A model generated the notes under the pieces. The model searched no databases. It was not told the DNA's origin and was given only the letters and a program-made list of their open reading frames with translations. DNA of 64,000 nt from Bordetella genomosp. 1 (GTDB lineage: Bacteria; Pseudomonadota; Gammaproteobacteria; Burkholderiales; Burkholderiaceae_B): contig NZ_NEVL01000003.1 in assembly GCF_002261335.1 (NCBI RefSeq), positions 1,736,001 to 1,800,000 of the forward strand. The letters run 5' to 3'. The position numbers and the translations under genes are program-made. Within the stretch, counting starts at the first letter, position 1. Each line of letters starts with the position of its first letter. Below are positions 11,303 through 20,361 of this stretch, piece after piece.

Positions 11303-12067
11303 TCAGCCGGCGAGCAGCAGGTGCCCCCCCAGCAAAAACAGCGCGATGAAGAATCCGCGTTTGAACACTTTCTCGCTGACGCGCTGGCGCAGCCAGCCGC
11401 CCAGCGCCATGCCCACCAGCGCCGGCGCGACCGCCAGCACCGAGGCGCTCGCCTCGGCGCCGCCGAGCGCGCCGCTGTAGATCAGCCCGCCCGCCATCGC
11501 CAGCGTCGACACCATGAAGGCGATGCCCATGGCCTGCACCAGCGTGTTGCGCTCCAGCCCGAGCGCCTGCAGATAGGGCACCGAGGGGATCACGAACACG
11601 CCGGTCGCGGCGGTGATGAGGCCGGTGGCCGCGCCGGTGAGCGGCCCCAGCCACCATTCGGCCTGCGGCGGCACCTGCATGCGCACCGCGGCCAGACCCA
11701 GCACCGCGTACAGCAGCAGCGCACAGCCCAGAAGGCTGCCCGCGCCCGCGACCGCCGTGCCGGCCAGCCAGAGCACGCCCACCGCGTTGCCCACGCAGAT
11801 CGCCACCAGCATGGGCGCGAGCCGGCGCAGCAGCGCGGCGAAATGCCCGCCCACCACGCATTGCCACACATTGGTGACGATGGACGGCACCACCAGCAGC
11901 GCGGCAGCCTGCGGCGCAGGCATAGTCAGGCTGAGCAGCCCCACGGCCACGGTGGGCAGGCCCAGGCCGATGCAGCCCTTGACGGTGCCGGCCAGCAGAA
12001 AGGTGCCGAACACCATGGCGGAGAGGGCCAGGCCGGCGTCGAGATAGAAGTCGAGGTAAGCATGCAT
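11303..12067 (-). CDS. Sulfite exporter TauE/SafE (TSUP) family permease
   Basis: A 254-residue, 8-helix membrane protein of the TSUP family. The two homologous halves can be seen as FLLAGTVKGCIGLGLPTVAV near the N-terminus and a matching TGAATGLITAATGVFVIPSV after the middle. The family exports sulfite, sulfoacetate or other organosulfonates from the cytosol; the substrate is not evident. It is divergent from a LysR gene across a 99-base gap, the usual arrangement for a transporter controlled by that regulator. Confidence 0.92.
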   Translation of the reverse strand: MHAYLDFYLDAGLALSAMVFGTFLLAGTVKGCIGLGLPTVAVGLLSLTMPAPQAAALLVVPSIVTNVWQCVVGGHFAALLRRLAPMLVAICVGNAVGVLWLAGTAVAGAGSLLGCALLLYAVLGLAAVRMQVPPQAEWWLGPLTGAATGLITAATGVFVIPSVPYLQALGLERNTLVQAMGIAFMVSTLAMAGGLIYSGALGGAEASASVLAVAPALVGMALGGWLRQRVSEKVFKRGFFIALFLLGGHLLLAG

Positions 12068-12166
12068 GGACGCATCATCCGCCCCCGCGCGCCAAATGAA
12101 AATGCGCAATAAACTGAGCCTGCCTTCGGCTGTGCCGTAGGCTGACCGCCTCCGCCGGATGACGCC

Positions 12167-13054
12167 ATGCACTTCGACCTGACCGACCTGCGCCTGTTCC
12201 TGCACATCGTCGACGCCGGCAGCATCACTGCCGGTGCCGCGCTGTCCCACCTCGCACTGCCCTCGGCGAGCGCGCGGCTGCGCGCGCTCGAGGCCTCGGT
12301 GGGCACGGCGCTGGTCACGCGCGAGCGCCGCGGCGTCACGCCCACGCCCGCCGGCATCGCCCTGGCCCACCATGCCCGCGGCCTGCTGCAGCACGTGCTG
12401 CGCATGGAGGAAGACCTGGGCGAGTACGCGCTCGGCTTCAAGGGCCAGGTGCGGCTGTGGTGCAACACGGCGGTGATGTCGGAGTTCCTGCCCGACCCGC
12501 TGGCCGGCTTTCTGCGCGCCCATCCCAACGTGGACGTGGAGCTGCAGGAGCAGCCCAGCTACCGCATCGTGCCCGCCGTGGCCCAGGGCGTGGCCGACGT
12601 CGGCATCCTGTCGAACGCGGTCGACCTGGGCGACCTGGACGTGCTGCCGTTTCGCGACGACCGGCTGGTGCTGCTGGTGCCGCCTGACCATGCGCTCGCG
12701 GCGCGCGAGGGTCCGGTGCGCTTCGTCGAGACGCTGCGCCATGACTACGTCGGGCTGGAGACGGCCAGCGCGCTGTCGGCCCACCTCGACGACCAGGCCG
12801 CGCGCGCGGGCCAGCGGCTGCGCGCGCGGGTGCGGCTGCGCACGTTCTCGGCGGTGCTGCGGATGGTGGCGCGCGGCGTCGGCGTCGCGGTGCTGCCGCA
12901 CTCCTCGGCGCAGCGGCTGCGGCGCACGGCGCAGGTCAAGCGGCTGGAGCTGGCCGACGGCTGGGCCAACCGCAAGCTGGTGCTGTGCGTGCGCGGCCTG
13001 GCCCAGTCGCCTGCCTATGTGCAGGCCCTGGTGCAGGCGCTGCGCCAGCCTTAA
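12167..13054 (+). CDS. LysR family transcriptional regulator
   Basis: A 295-residue LysR protein with the N-terminal winged helix (LTDLRLFLHIVDAGSITAGA, then a recognition helix around SASARLRALE) and a periplasmic-binding-like effector domain. It is divergent from the TSUP permease and probably regulates it. Its stop codon overlaps the stop of the convergent DUF3820 gene by three bases (TTAA). The effector cannot be read from sequence. Confidence 0.93.
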   Translation: MHFDLTDLRLFLHIVDAGSITAGAALSHLALPSASARLRALEASVGTALVTRERRGVTPTPAGIALAHHARGLLQHVLRMEEDLGEYALGFKGQVRLWCNTAVMSEFLPDPLAGFLRAHPNVDVELQEQPSYRIVPAVAQGVADVGILSNAVDLGDLDVLPFRDDRLVLLVPPDHALAAREGPVRFVETLRHDYVGLETASALSAHLDDQAARAGQRLRARVRLRTFSAVLRMVARGVGVAVLPHSSAQRLRRTAQVKRLELADGWANRKLVLCVRGLAQSPAYVQALVQALRQP

Positions 13055-13290
13055 TCGGCGGGCGGACCGGCCGGCTTGCCGCCCTCGCGCAAGGGGTCGA
13101 GCAGCGCGCGCAGGTCGTTGTGGTCGAGCTCGTACATCAGCGCCAGCAGGCGGCCGATCTCGCCCTTGGGAAAGCCGTTGCGCGCGAACCAGCCCAGGTA
13201 GTGGCCGGGCAGGTCGGCGATGAGGCGGCCTTCGTATTTGCCATAGGGCATCTGGCGGCGCACCAGCAGGTTGAGCAGTTCGGGATCCAT
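13051..13290 (-). CDS. DUF3820 family protein
   Basis: A 79-residue protein with the family core MPYGKYEGRLIADLPGHYLG and WFARNGFPKGEIG. This small DUF3820 domain is found alone or next to exonuclease domains; its role is unknown. The start at 13290 gives MDPELLNLLVRRQ, the usual family N-terminus. It converges with the LysR gene (overlapping stops) and lies downstream of the GlxA-type regulator on the same strand. Confidence 0.88.
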   Translation of the reverse strand: MDPELLNLLVRRQMPYGKYEGRLIADLPGHYLGWFARNGFPKGEIGRLLALMYELDHNDLRALLDPLREGGKPAGPPAD

Positions 13291-13318
13291 GGGGCCTGGC
13301 CGGTGGGGAAGAACGCGA

Positions 13319-14311
13319 TTATGCCGCGAGCGCGGCGTCGGCGGGCTCGGCCGGCGCCGCTCGGGCCGCGCGGCGCAGGGCCTGCGGCGGCTGGCCATAG
13401 ACGCGCACGAAGGCGCGGCGCATGCGCTCCGCGTCGACAAAGCCCACCCGGCGCGCGATGGCCTCGATCGGCGCGTCGCCGTCCTCGACCTGCGCGCGCG
13501 CCGCCTGGGCGCGGATGCGCTCGACCGCCTTGGCCGGGGTCTGGCCGGTCTCGGCCTTGAACGCGCGGCAGAACTGGCGCGGGCTGATGCAGGCCACCTC
13601 GGCCAATTGTTCGATGCTCAACGATTGGGTCAGGTGTTCGCCGATGTAGTGCAGCACCTCGCGCATGCGGCCCGCGCCGGGCGTGAGGTCCTGCAGGGCC
13701 GAGAACTGCGACTGCCCGCCGCTGCGCCGGTGATACACCACCATGTCGCGCGCGGCCTGGCGCGCCACGGCCTCGCCGAGGTCGGCCTCGACCATGGCGA
13801 GCGCGAGATCGATGCCGGCCGTGATGCCGGCCGAGGTCCAGACGCCGCGATCGTGCAGGTGGATGCGATCGGCCTCGACGTCGAGCTGCGGATAGCGGCG
13901 CTGCAGCGCCGCCGCATGGCGCCAGTGCGTGGTGACGCGGCGGCCGTCCAGCACGCCGGCGGCCGCCAGCACATAGGCACCGGTGCAGACGCTGGCCAGC
14001 CGAGCCCCGCGCGCCTGGGCCCGCTGCAGCAGCGCGCACAGCGCGGGCGAGGCGGGCGCCGTGCGGGCGCCGGTGCCGCCCGGCACCAGCAGCGTGGCCG
14101 GCCGCAGCTCGCGCCAGGGCCGCGTCAGCACGGTGACGCCGCCCGAGCTGCGCACCGGCCCCCCCGCCTCCGACACCAGCTCGACCCGGTAGCCCGGCCC
14201 CGCGCCCCGCTCCGCCGCGATCTCGGCGGCGGTCTCGAACACCGACGCCGGCCCGGCCATGTCGAGCAACTGGAAATCGGGCACCAGGACCAGGGCAATG
14301 AGGTGTTTCAT
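13319..14311 (-). CDS. GlxA family transcriptional regulator (DJ-1/PfpI + AraC HTH)
   Basis: A 330-residue protein with two domains. Residues about 1-190 form a DJ-1/PfpI-like fold with LLVPGGTGARTAP and SVCTGAYVLAAAGVLDGRR (nucleophile-elbow Cys). Residues about 225-320 are a double AraC helix-turn-helix (SLSIEQLAEVACISPRQFCR, then PIEAIARRVGF). Such regulators sense small amines or amino acids through the DJ-1 domain. It is divergent from an MFS transporter 182 bases away, the likely target. Confidence 0.93.
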   Translation of the reverse strand: MKHLIALVLVPDFQLLDMAGPASVFETAAEIAAERGAGPGYRVELVSEAGGPVRSSGGVTVLTRPWRELRPATLLVPGGTGARTAPASPALCALLQRAQARGARLASVCTGAYVLAAAGVLDGRRVTTHWRHAAALQRRYPQLDVEADRIHLHDRGVWTSAGITAGIDLALAMVEADLGEAVARQAARDMVVYHRRSGGQSQFSALQDLTPGAGRMREVLHYIGEHLTQSLSIEQLAEVACISPRQFCRAFKAETGQTPAKAVERIRAQAARAQVEDGDAPIEAIARRVGFVDAERMRRAFVRVYGQPPQALRRAARAAPAEPADAALAA

Positions 14312-14492
14312 GGAAGACCGCCGCGCAATGAGGACAAAGACAAAGACCGGGCAAGGGCGAAAACAGCAGGCCGGCGGCGCGCCGGCACCCGATGACCAGA
14401 AACGAGGGAATTTGGTCATTCAAGCCATAGTGTCGCGGACTAGATTGGAGCCTGTCAACGGCGCGCCGCGCCGCCACCCACCGAGCCTTCCC

Positions 14493-15722
14493 ATGTCCGC
14501 CTCACACCCGCCCTCCGGGCAGCGCAATGCCCGCGTCCTGGCCGTCTGCCAGGGGCTGTTCATCGCCGCCATCTCCATCGACCTGACGCTGACCGCGCTG
14601 ACCGGCCACATGCTGGCGCCCGACAAGGCGCTCGCCACCCTGCCCTTCGCGCTCATCACGGTGGCGGGCGCGGTCGTGACCTGGTTCGCCGCGCAACTGA
14701 TGCAGCGCATCGGCCGGCGCGCCGGCTTCGCGCTCGGCGCCCTGGTCGGCGCGGCCGGCGGGCTGGTCTCGGTGTGGGCCGTCTTCATCTCGCACTTCTG
14801 GCTGTTCTGCGCCGGCACCGCCTGCGTCGGCGTGTTCCAGGCCTTCGCGCAGTACTACCGGCTGGCCGCCGCCGACGCGGTGCCGGCCGAGGCCAAGAGC
14901 CGCGCCATCTCGGTGGTGCTGACGGGCGGCGTGATCGCGGCGCTGGCCGGCCCGGCGCTGGCGGCCTGGGCCAAGGATCTGTTTCCGCTCGCGTTGTTCG
15001 CCGGCGCCTATCTGATGGTGGCGCTGCTGGCCGCGCTCAGCGTGGTGCTGCTGCTGGCGCTGTATCGCGACCAGGAGGCGCCGCTCGACAGCCCCGCGGC
15101 GGCCGAGGCGGCCGCGCTGCCGGCCCGGCCACTGGCCGAGATCGCGCGCCAGCCGATCTTCGTGGCGGCGCTGGCCAACAACGTGGTGGGTTCGGTCTCG
15201 ATGATGTTCATCATGACGGCCGCGCCGCTCGCCGCCGTGGCCTGCAGCCACAGCATCGCCGACGGCGCCGGCATCATGCAGTGGCATCTGATCGGCATGT
15301 ATGCGCCGGCCTTCTTCGCGGGCGCGCTGATCCGCCGCATCGGGCTGCCCAAGGTGCTGGGGCTGGGCATGCTGATGAACGTGGCCTGCAGCCTGGTCGC
15401 GATGCAGTCGCCCGCGCTGTGGGCGTTTCACGTGGCGCTGTTCTGCCTCGGCGTGGGCTGGAACTTCATGTTCGTGGGCGGCACCACGCTGCTGGCGCAA
15501 TCGTACCGGCCGGCGGAGCGGGCCCGCGCGCAGGGCGCGGCCGAGATGCTGCGCTATGTGGCCACCGCGCTGGCCACGCTCGCGGCCGGCCCGATGCTGG
15601 ACCGTTTCGGCTGGGAGGCGCTGAACGCGGCCATGCTGCCGGTGGTGCTGGCCGCGGCGCTGATGACGGGCTGGTGGGTGCGGGCGGCGCGCACCGATGC
15701 GCGCGCGCCGCAGCCCGCCTGA
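14493..15722 (+). CDS. MFS transporter
   Basis: A 409-residue, 12-helix major facilitator. A hydrophilic N-terminus of about 15 residues precedes TM1 (VCQGLFIAAISIDLTLTALT). The MFS loop 2-3 motif is replaced by QLMQRIGRRAGFALGALVGA. The central loop is short and rich in Ala/Pro. The gene is divergent from the GlxA-type regulator. The substrate is unknown; the family member nearest by eye is an efflux-type permease. The stop is followed by a GC hairpin shared with a convergent gene. Confidence 0.9.
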   Translation: MSASHPPSGQRNARVLAVCQGLFIAAISIDLTLTALTGHMLAPDKALATLPFALITVAGAVVTWFAAQLMQRIGRRAGFALGALVGAAGGLVSVWAVFISHFWLFCAGTACVGVFQAFAQYYRLAAADAVPAEAKSRAISVVLTGGVIAALAGPALAAWAKDLFPLALFAGAYLMVALLAALSVVLLLALYRDQEAPLDSPAAAEAAALPARPLAEIARQPIFVAALANNVVGSVSMMFIMTAAPLAAVACSHSIADGAGIMQWHLIGMYAPAFFAGALIRRIGLPKVLGLGMLMNVACSLVAMQSPALWAFHVALFCLGVGWNFMFVGGTTLLAQSYRPAERARAQGAAEMLRYVATALATLAAGPMLDRFGWEALNAAMLPVVLAAALMTGWWVRAARTDARAPQPA

Positions 15723-15745
15723 GCCGGGCCGGTGGGCGGCCCGGC
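15723..15745. terminator. GC-rich hairpin between convergent genes
   Basis: Arms GCCGGGCCG (15723-15731) and CGGCCCGGC (15737-15745) with a five-base loop directly after the MFS stop and before the convergent exported-protein gene. No T-run is present. Confidence 0.4.
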
Positions 15746-15782
15746 GCGTCCGGAGGCGGCCCGCGCCGGCAGCGGCGCCGGC

Positions 15783-16103
15783 TTACTGGCCCTGCTGGCG
15801 CCGCTCCTGCAGCTCGCGCAGGCAGGCCGCCACGCCGCCCTGGCGCTGGGCATTGGTGACCGCGGCGCGATCCGACACCGTACGGCAGCGCTGGTATTCG
15901 CGCACGCTTTCCGGCGTGTCGCGGATGGGCGGCGGGGGCGCGGCCACGCTGCCGCCGCTTTCCGTGATGCGCAGCGTCGACGGCGGCGAGAGGTTGCCCT
16001 GCTGCGTGTTGGGAAAGCTGAACTCCTGCACGCCCTGCGCGTGGGCGAGCGAGGTGGCGGCCAGCGCGGCCAGGGTGCAAAGCGTGAGCAACGGTCGTTT
16101 CAT
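15783..16103 (-). CDS. Small exported protein of unknown function
   Basis: A 106-residue protein with a clear signal peptide (MKRPLLTLCTLAALAATSLA, cleavage after AHA). The mature 83 residues include a proline run (APPPPIRDTPESVREYQRC) and a second cysteine in GGVAACLREL, which could form a disulfide in the periplasm. The C-terminus is charged and probably helical (LRELQERRQQGQ). I do not recognise a family. It is a single gene with 295 bases upstream to the divergent M14 peptidase; that gap holds an 18-base perfect GC palindrome at 16163-16180 and nothing else I can support. Confidence 0.75.
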   Translation of the reverse strand: MKRPLLTLCTLAALAATSLAHAQGVQEFSFPNTQQGNLSPPSTLRITESGGSVAAPPPPIRDTPESVREYQRCRTVSDRAAVTNAQRQGGVAACLRELQERRQQGQ

Positions 16104-16398
16104 CGAATTCTCCTGATCGGCGCACGGCCGGGACGCGGCGTGCGCTCGGGTTTATCGTAGACCGGCGGCCGCGGCCGCCGCAGGGCCGCGTGGCCTTAAT
16201 TGGTGCCAATCCGCTACATCGATGACATCGCGTGACGCGGACGCTGTCCCGGGCGTCGAGGCGCCGCGGCGGGCGCCTGCGGGGCGGGTGCGGCCGTGCC
16301 GGCCCCGCCCGCGCCGGCACGATCCGGCCGCGCACGCCCCCGCCGCACGCGACCCGGTGCAAAATACCGCGTCATCGCCGCCGCCTCCCAGGACCGTC

Positions 16399-18150
16399 AT
16401 GGAATTGCTCGACACCTCGTTCCCCCGCACCTTGACCGATTGGCTCGACACCTATGCCGCGCCGGCCTGGCGCGGCGCCACGCTGGAAGGCTGGCTGTTC
16501 GAGGGTCCCGAGGCGCGCCGCGCCGCAGAGACCCGCCTGGCCCGGGCCGGCGTCACGGCGCGCCTGCGCAGCGCCTACAAGCCGCTCCTGCACTTCTTTC
16601 TCGAAGAGGCCGAGCGCGAGGGCCTCGTCGCCGTCCACGTGACCTACCCCATCCATCCCGACGCGCAGCAGAAGCGCTTCACGCTCGAAGCCTATCCGCT
16701 CACCGCGCTGCTGGCGCCGGCCACGGTGCGCTTCGCGCCCGCCGCGCGGAGCGCCGGCGCGGTGCCCGAATACGAGCTGGTGCTGAGCTACGCCGACGGC
16801 GCGCAGCGGCGCGCCACCGTGGCCGCGCCGCAGTCGCTGTCGCAGGCCGTCGACGGCCTGCCGCAGCGCTCGCCCACCGGCTGGCTGCGGGTACGGGACG
16901 GCGCCGGCGCGGTGCGCGTCGACGGCCCGGTCTGCACCGAGTACGAAGCGCTGTTCCGCACCGCGATGGACACGCTGACGCGCCATCCGTGGGGCCACGA
17001 CGAGCCCTATTTCGAGCGCCTCTCGATCCGCGCCGACATTCCCGGCATCGAGTACGCGCTGCCGCACGACGAGGACATCGTCAGCACCTGCGAGGGGCTG
17101 CACGAGGATTTTTATTTTTCGCTGCTGGAATTCTTCCAGCGCCATTCGGGCAGGCCGATGGGCGACCGCGGCCTGCAGCCCGGCCAGATCGCGCCCGACG
17201 TGCGCCTGGTCGACGGCCCGGCGCGCCTGCGCATCGCCACCGAGGCGGTGGCGCCGGCCACGCCGCTGACGCCGCGCCTGCCGGCGGGCGCGCTCGCCGA
17301 ACGCACCGAGCCCCTGCTGGCCGACGAGATCGCCGGGCTGGTGGCCGCGCTGGGCGGCACGCCGTTCAGCGCCCCGACGCGCCAGCGGCGCGCCGTGCTG
17401 GGCACCTATGTGCGCGGCAGCGGCCCGGCGGTGCTGATCTCCGGCGCCCAGCACGCCAACGAGACCTCGGGCGTGGTGGGTGCGCTGCGCGCCGCGCGGG
17501 CACTGGTGGACCGGGGCGACGCGCACTTCGCGCTGATCGCCTGCGAGAACCCCGACGGCTACGCGATGTACGCGCAGTTGCGCGCGGTGCATCCGCGCCA
17601 CATGCATCACGCCTCGCGCTACAGCGCGATGGGCGACGACATCGCCTACCGCGAACGCGAGCCGCTGCTCGAGCTGGCCGCGCGGCGCGAGGCGGTGGCG
17701 CTGAGCGGGGCGCGGCTGCACATCAATCTGCACGGCTACCCCGCGCACGAATGGACGCGCCCGCTGTCCGGCTATCTGCCGCGCAACTTCGAAAGCTGGA
17801 CCCTGCCCAAGGGCTTTTTCCTGCTGCTGCGCCACCACCCCGGCCTGGAGGCCGAGGCCGAGCACCTGATCGAAGGCGTGACCGCGCAGCTCGCGCGCGC
17901 CGTGCCGGGCCTGGCCGAATTCAACGCGCGCCAGATCGCCTTGTTCGAGGCCCATGCGCTGGAACGCGGATTCGCGCTGCGGCATGGCATCCCGGTGCAA
18001 GTGACGGCCACCGAGCGCGAGGCCACGCCCCTGGCGCTCACCACCGAGTTTCCGGACGAGACCGTCTATGGCGAGCGCTACCGGTTCGCCCACACGGTGC
18101 AGATGGAGACGGTGCTCGCGGCCGTCGCGCGCTATCGCGCGGGACCCTAG
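16399..18150 (+). CDS. M14-family zinc metallopeptidase with long N-terminal region
   Basis: A 583-residue protein. The C-terminal half carries the M14 carboxypeptidase zinc site: H352-x2-E355 in GAQHANETSG, H445 in INLHGYP, and a candidate catalytic glutamate E550 in TTEFPDE. An ENPDGYAMY segment matches the substrate-binding loop of the family. The first ~330 residues have no domain I recognise. No signal peptide is visible, so it is probably cytosolic. Members hydrolyse C-terminal residues or amide bonds; the substrate is not clear. It is monocistronic and convergent with the dapA-like gene. Confidence 0.85.
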   Translation: MELLDTSFPRTLTDWLDTYAAPAWRGATLEGWLFEGPEARRAAETRLARAGVTARLRSAYKPLLHFFLEEAEREGLVAVHVTYPIHPDAQQKRFTLEAYPLTALLAPATVRFAPAARSAGAVPEYELVLSYADGAQRRATVAAPQSLSQAVDGLPQRSPTGWLRVRDGAGAVRVDGPVCTEYEALFRTAMDTLTRHPWGHDEPYFERLSIRADIPGIEYALPHDEDIVSTCEGLHEDFYFSLLEFFQRHSGRPMGDRGLQPGQIAPDVRLVDGPARLRIATEAVAPATPLTPRLPAGALAERTEPLLADEIAGLVAALGGTPFSAPTRQRRAVLGTYVRGSGPAVLISGAQHANETSGVVGALRAARALVDRGDAHFALIACENPDGYAMYAQLRAVHPRHMHHASRYSAMGDDIAYREREPLLELAARREAVALSGARLHINLHGYPAHEWTRPLSGYLPRNFESWTLPKGFFLLLRHHPGLEAEAEHLIEGVTAQLARAVPGLAEFNARQIALFEAHALERGFALRHGIPVQVTATEREATPLALTTEFPDETVYGERYRFAHTVQMETVLAAVARYRAGP

Positions 18151-18153
18151 GCA

Positions 18154-18187
18154 CCCGGGCTGCGCGCACTGCGTCGGGCAGCCCGGG
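18154..18187. terminator. Hairpin between convergent M14 and dapA-like genes
   Basis: Arms CCCGGGCTGC (18154-18163) and GCAGCCCGGG (18178-18187), perfect 10-base complement with a 14-base loop, 3 bases past the peptidase stop and 21 past the opposing stop. No U-tract. Confidence 0.45.
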
Positions 18188-18208
18188 CGCGGCAGGCCGC
18201 GCGCCGCC

Positions 18209-19153
18209 TCAGCGCCCCCAGCGCAACACCATCGGATCGAGGCGGCGCGCCGTGTCGAGCAGGCCGGCGCGCACCTCGGGCGTCATGGGCGGCCAGGGGT
18301 GACGGCCGGCGTCGCAGGCGATCACGCCGCCGGCCAGCATCAGCGCCTTGCACGCCAGGATGCCCGCCTGGCGATTCTCGTAGTTGATGAGCGGCAGCCA
18401 GTCGCGATAGCGCGCGTAGGCCTCGTCGTGGCGTCCGGCGCGGTGCGCCTCGATGATGGGGCGGATGCCGTCGGGATAGCCGCCGCCCGTCATGGCGCCG
18501 GTCGCGCCCGCATCCAGATCCGGCAGCAGCGTGATGGCCTCCTCGCCGTCCCAGGGGCCCTCGATCGCCTCGCCGCCCAGGCGGATCAGCTCGCGCAGCT
18601 TGCCGGCCGCGCCGGCGGTCTCGATCTTGAAATACGCAACCTGTTCGATCTCGCGCGCCAGCGTCGCCAGGAAGGCGGCCGACAGCGGCGTGCCGGCCAC
18701 CGGCGCGTCCTGGATCATGATCGGGATCGCGAGCGCATCGGAGAGCCGGGCATAGAACTCGCGGATCGCGCCCTCGCCCACGCGGAACGTGGCGCCGTGA
18801 TAGGGCGGCATCACCATCACCATGGCCGCGCCCTGCGCCTGCGCACGCCGGCTACGCGCGATGCACACGTCGGTGCTGAAGTGCGAGGTGGTCACGATCA
18901 CCGGCACCCGCCCCGCCACGTGCGCGAGGATCAGGGCGGTGAGCTGTTCGCGCTCGTCGTCGGAAAGCAGGAACTGCTCGGAGAAGTTCGCCAGGATGCA
19001 CAGCCCGTCCGAGCCGGCATCGATCATGAAATCGACGGCGCGCTTCTGGCTGTCGAGGTCGAGCCGGCCCTGGTCGTCGAACGTGGTGGGCACCACCGGG
19101 AAGATGCCGCGGTAGCGCGGCGCGCTGCGGGAAGGGTTGGCCATGGCGCTCAT
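18209..19153 (-). CDS. Dihydrodipicolinate synthase (DapA/NAL) family aldolase
   Basis: A 314-residue class I aldolase of the DapA/N-acetylneuraminate lyase superfamily. The Schiff-base lysine is K176 in [22 protein letters not shown] near the N-terminus is the family opening. The GTTGE-like pyruvate-carboxylate motif is replaced by [10 protein letters not shown], so the substrate differs from DapA. Its ATG overlaps the stop of the enolase-superfamily gene (ATGA), so the two are translationally coupled and probably consecutive steps: dehydration of a sugar acid to a 2-keto-3-deoxy acid, then aldol or dehydration chemistry here. Confidence 0.88.
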   Translation of the reverse strand: MSAMANPSRSAPRYRGIFPVVPTTFDDQGRLDLDSQKRAVDFMIDAGSDGLCILANFSEQFLLSDDEREQLTALILAHVAGRVPVIVTTSHFSTDVCIARSRRAQAQGAAMVMVMPPYHGATFRVGEGAIREFYARLSDALAIPIMIQDAPVAGTPLSAAFLATLAREIEQVAYFKIETAGAAGKLRELIRLGGEAIEGPWDGEEAITLLPDLDAGATGAMTGGGYPDGIRPIIEAHRAGRHDEAYARYRDWLPLINYENRQAGILACKALMLAGGVIACDAGRHPWPPMTPEVRAGLLDTARRLDPMVLRWGR

Positions 19154-20322
19154 TCGATGATGTTGAACTGGTCGAGGAACTCGGTCTTGAGCGTGAGGCC
19201 CAGGCCCGGCGTGTCGTCGTCGAGTTGCAGGAAGCCGCGTTCGGCCACGGGCTCGCCGTCGAAGATGTAGTAGAACAGCTCGTTGCCGACCTCCACGTCG
19301 AACATCGGGAAGTACTCGCTCATGGGCGAGGCCAGCGTGCTCATGGTGAGATGGTAGTTGTGCATCTGGCCCGCGTGCGGAATCACCGGCACGCTGTAGG
19401 CCTCGCACAGCGCGTTGATCTTGTGCGCGGCGGTGATGCCGCCCACGCGATTGGTGTCGTACTGCACCACCGACACCGCGCGGCGGTCGAGCAGCTGCTT
19501 GAAGCCATAGAGCGAAAACTCGTGCTCGCCGCCCGAGATCGGAATGGGGCCGAGCCGGTTCAGCTCGGCATAGCCGTCGATGTCGTCGGCGATCACGGGC
19601 TCCTCCAGCCAGCGCGGCTGGAACCGCTCGAGCTTGGGCAGGATGCGGCGCGCGTACTCCACGTTCCAGCCCATGTAGCACTCCAGCATCAGGTCGTTTT
19701 CATAGCCGATCACCTCGCGCACGGCCTCCACCGATTTCAGGTTTTCGGTCACGCCTTGCTGGCCGTGCGCCGGGCCGTAGCCGAAGCGCATCTTGAAGGC
19801 GGTGAAGCCCTGCTCCAGATAGGTGCGGGCCTCTTCCTGCATGGCGCGCAGATCGGTGCGATAGAGCTTGGAGTAGTAGCACGGGATCTTCTCCTTGGTG
19901 CGTCCGCCGAGCAGCTTGAACACCGGCTTGCCCACCGACTTTCCGAGAATGTCCCAGATCGCGATGTCGACCGCCGAGATCGCCGCCATGCCCACCCCCT
20001 TGCGCCCCCAGGCCTGGGTGGCGCGGTACATGCGCTGCCACAGGTATTCATAGTCCCAGGGGTCGTGGCCCACGACCAGCGGCGCCAGGTACTGGTCGAT
20101 GATGGCCTTGGCGATGCGCGGCGCGAGCGCCACGTTGCCCAGCCCCACGATGCCGTCGTCGGTTTCGATCTCGACCACGGTCCAGCCATGGAAGCGGAAC
20201 GTGCTCATGGTCTCGGTCGGGGAGTACAGCAGGTCCATTGCGTTGGAGCAGAAGTTGCCCTGCGGCGGCACGGTCTTGCCGGTCCACTCGAACACGCGGG
20301 CGCGCACGGATTTGATTTTCAT
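19150..20322 (-). CDS. Mandelate racemase/enolase superfamily sugar-acid dehydratase
   Basis: A 390-residue enolase-superfamily protein. It has a catalytic-lysine region at K177 (AFKMRFGYG), metal-ligand loops [17 protein letters not shown] and [11 protein letters not shown], and a distal [14 protein letters not shown] histidine loop. These resemble the L-rhamnonate/L-fuconate dehydratase branch. Such enzymes remove water from an aldonic acid using Mg2+. It sits 39 bases after the PdxA-family gene and overlaps the aldolase-family gene, so it belongs to a catabolic operon. The exact sugar acid cannot be told from sequence. Confidence 0.88.
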   Translation of the reverse strand: MKIKSVRARVFEWTGKTVPPQGNFCSNAMDLLYSPTETMSTFRFHGWTVVEIETDDGIVGLGNVALAPRIAKAIIDQYLAPLVVGHDPWDYEYLWQRMYRATQAWGRKGVGMAAISAVDIAIWDILGKSVGKPVFKLLGGRTKEKIPCYYSKLYRTDLRAMQEEARTYLEQGFTAFKMRFGYGPAHGQQGVTENLKSVEAVREVIGYENDLMLECYMGWNVEYARRILPKLERFQPRWLEEPVIADDIDGYAELNRLGPIPISGGEHEFSLYGFKQLLDRRAVSVVQYDTNRVGGITAAHKINALCEAYSVPVIPHAGQMHNYHLTMSTLASPMSEYFPMFDVEVGNELFYYIFDGEPVAERGFLQLDDDTPGLGLTLKTEFLDQFNIIE

Positions 20323-20361
20323 GTAGCGGGTTTCCTGTCGTAGGGATGAGGGGGCGTGGGC

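Noticed and set aside
12068-12166. LysR site in the TSUP/LysR gap
   Set aside because: Only weak, non-symmetric AT-rich words were visible; nothing met a clear dyad.
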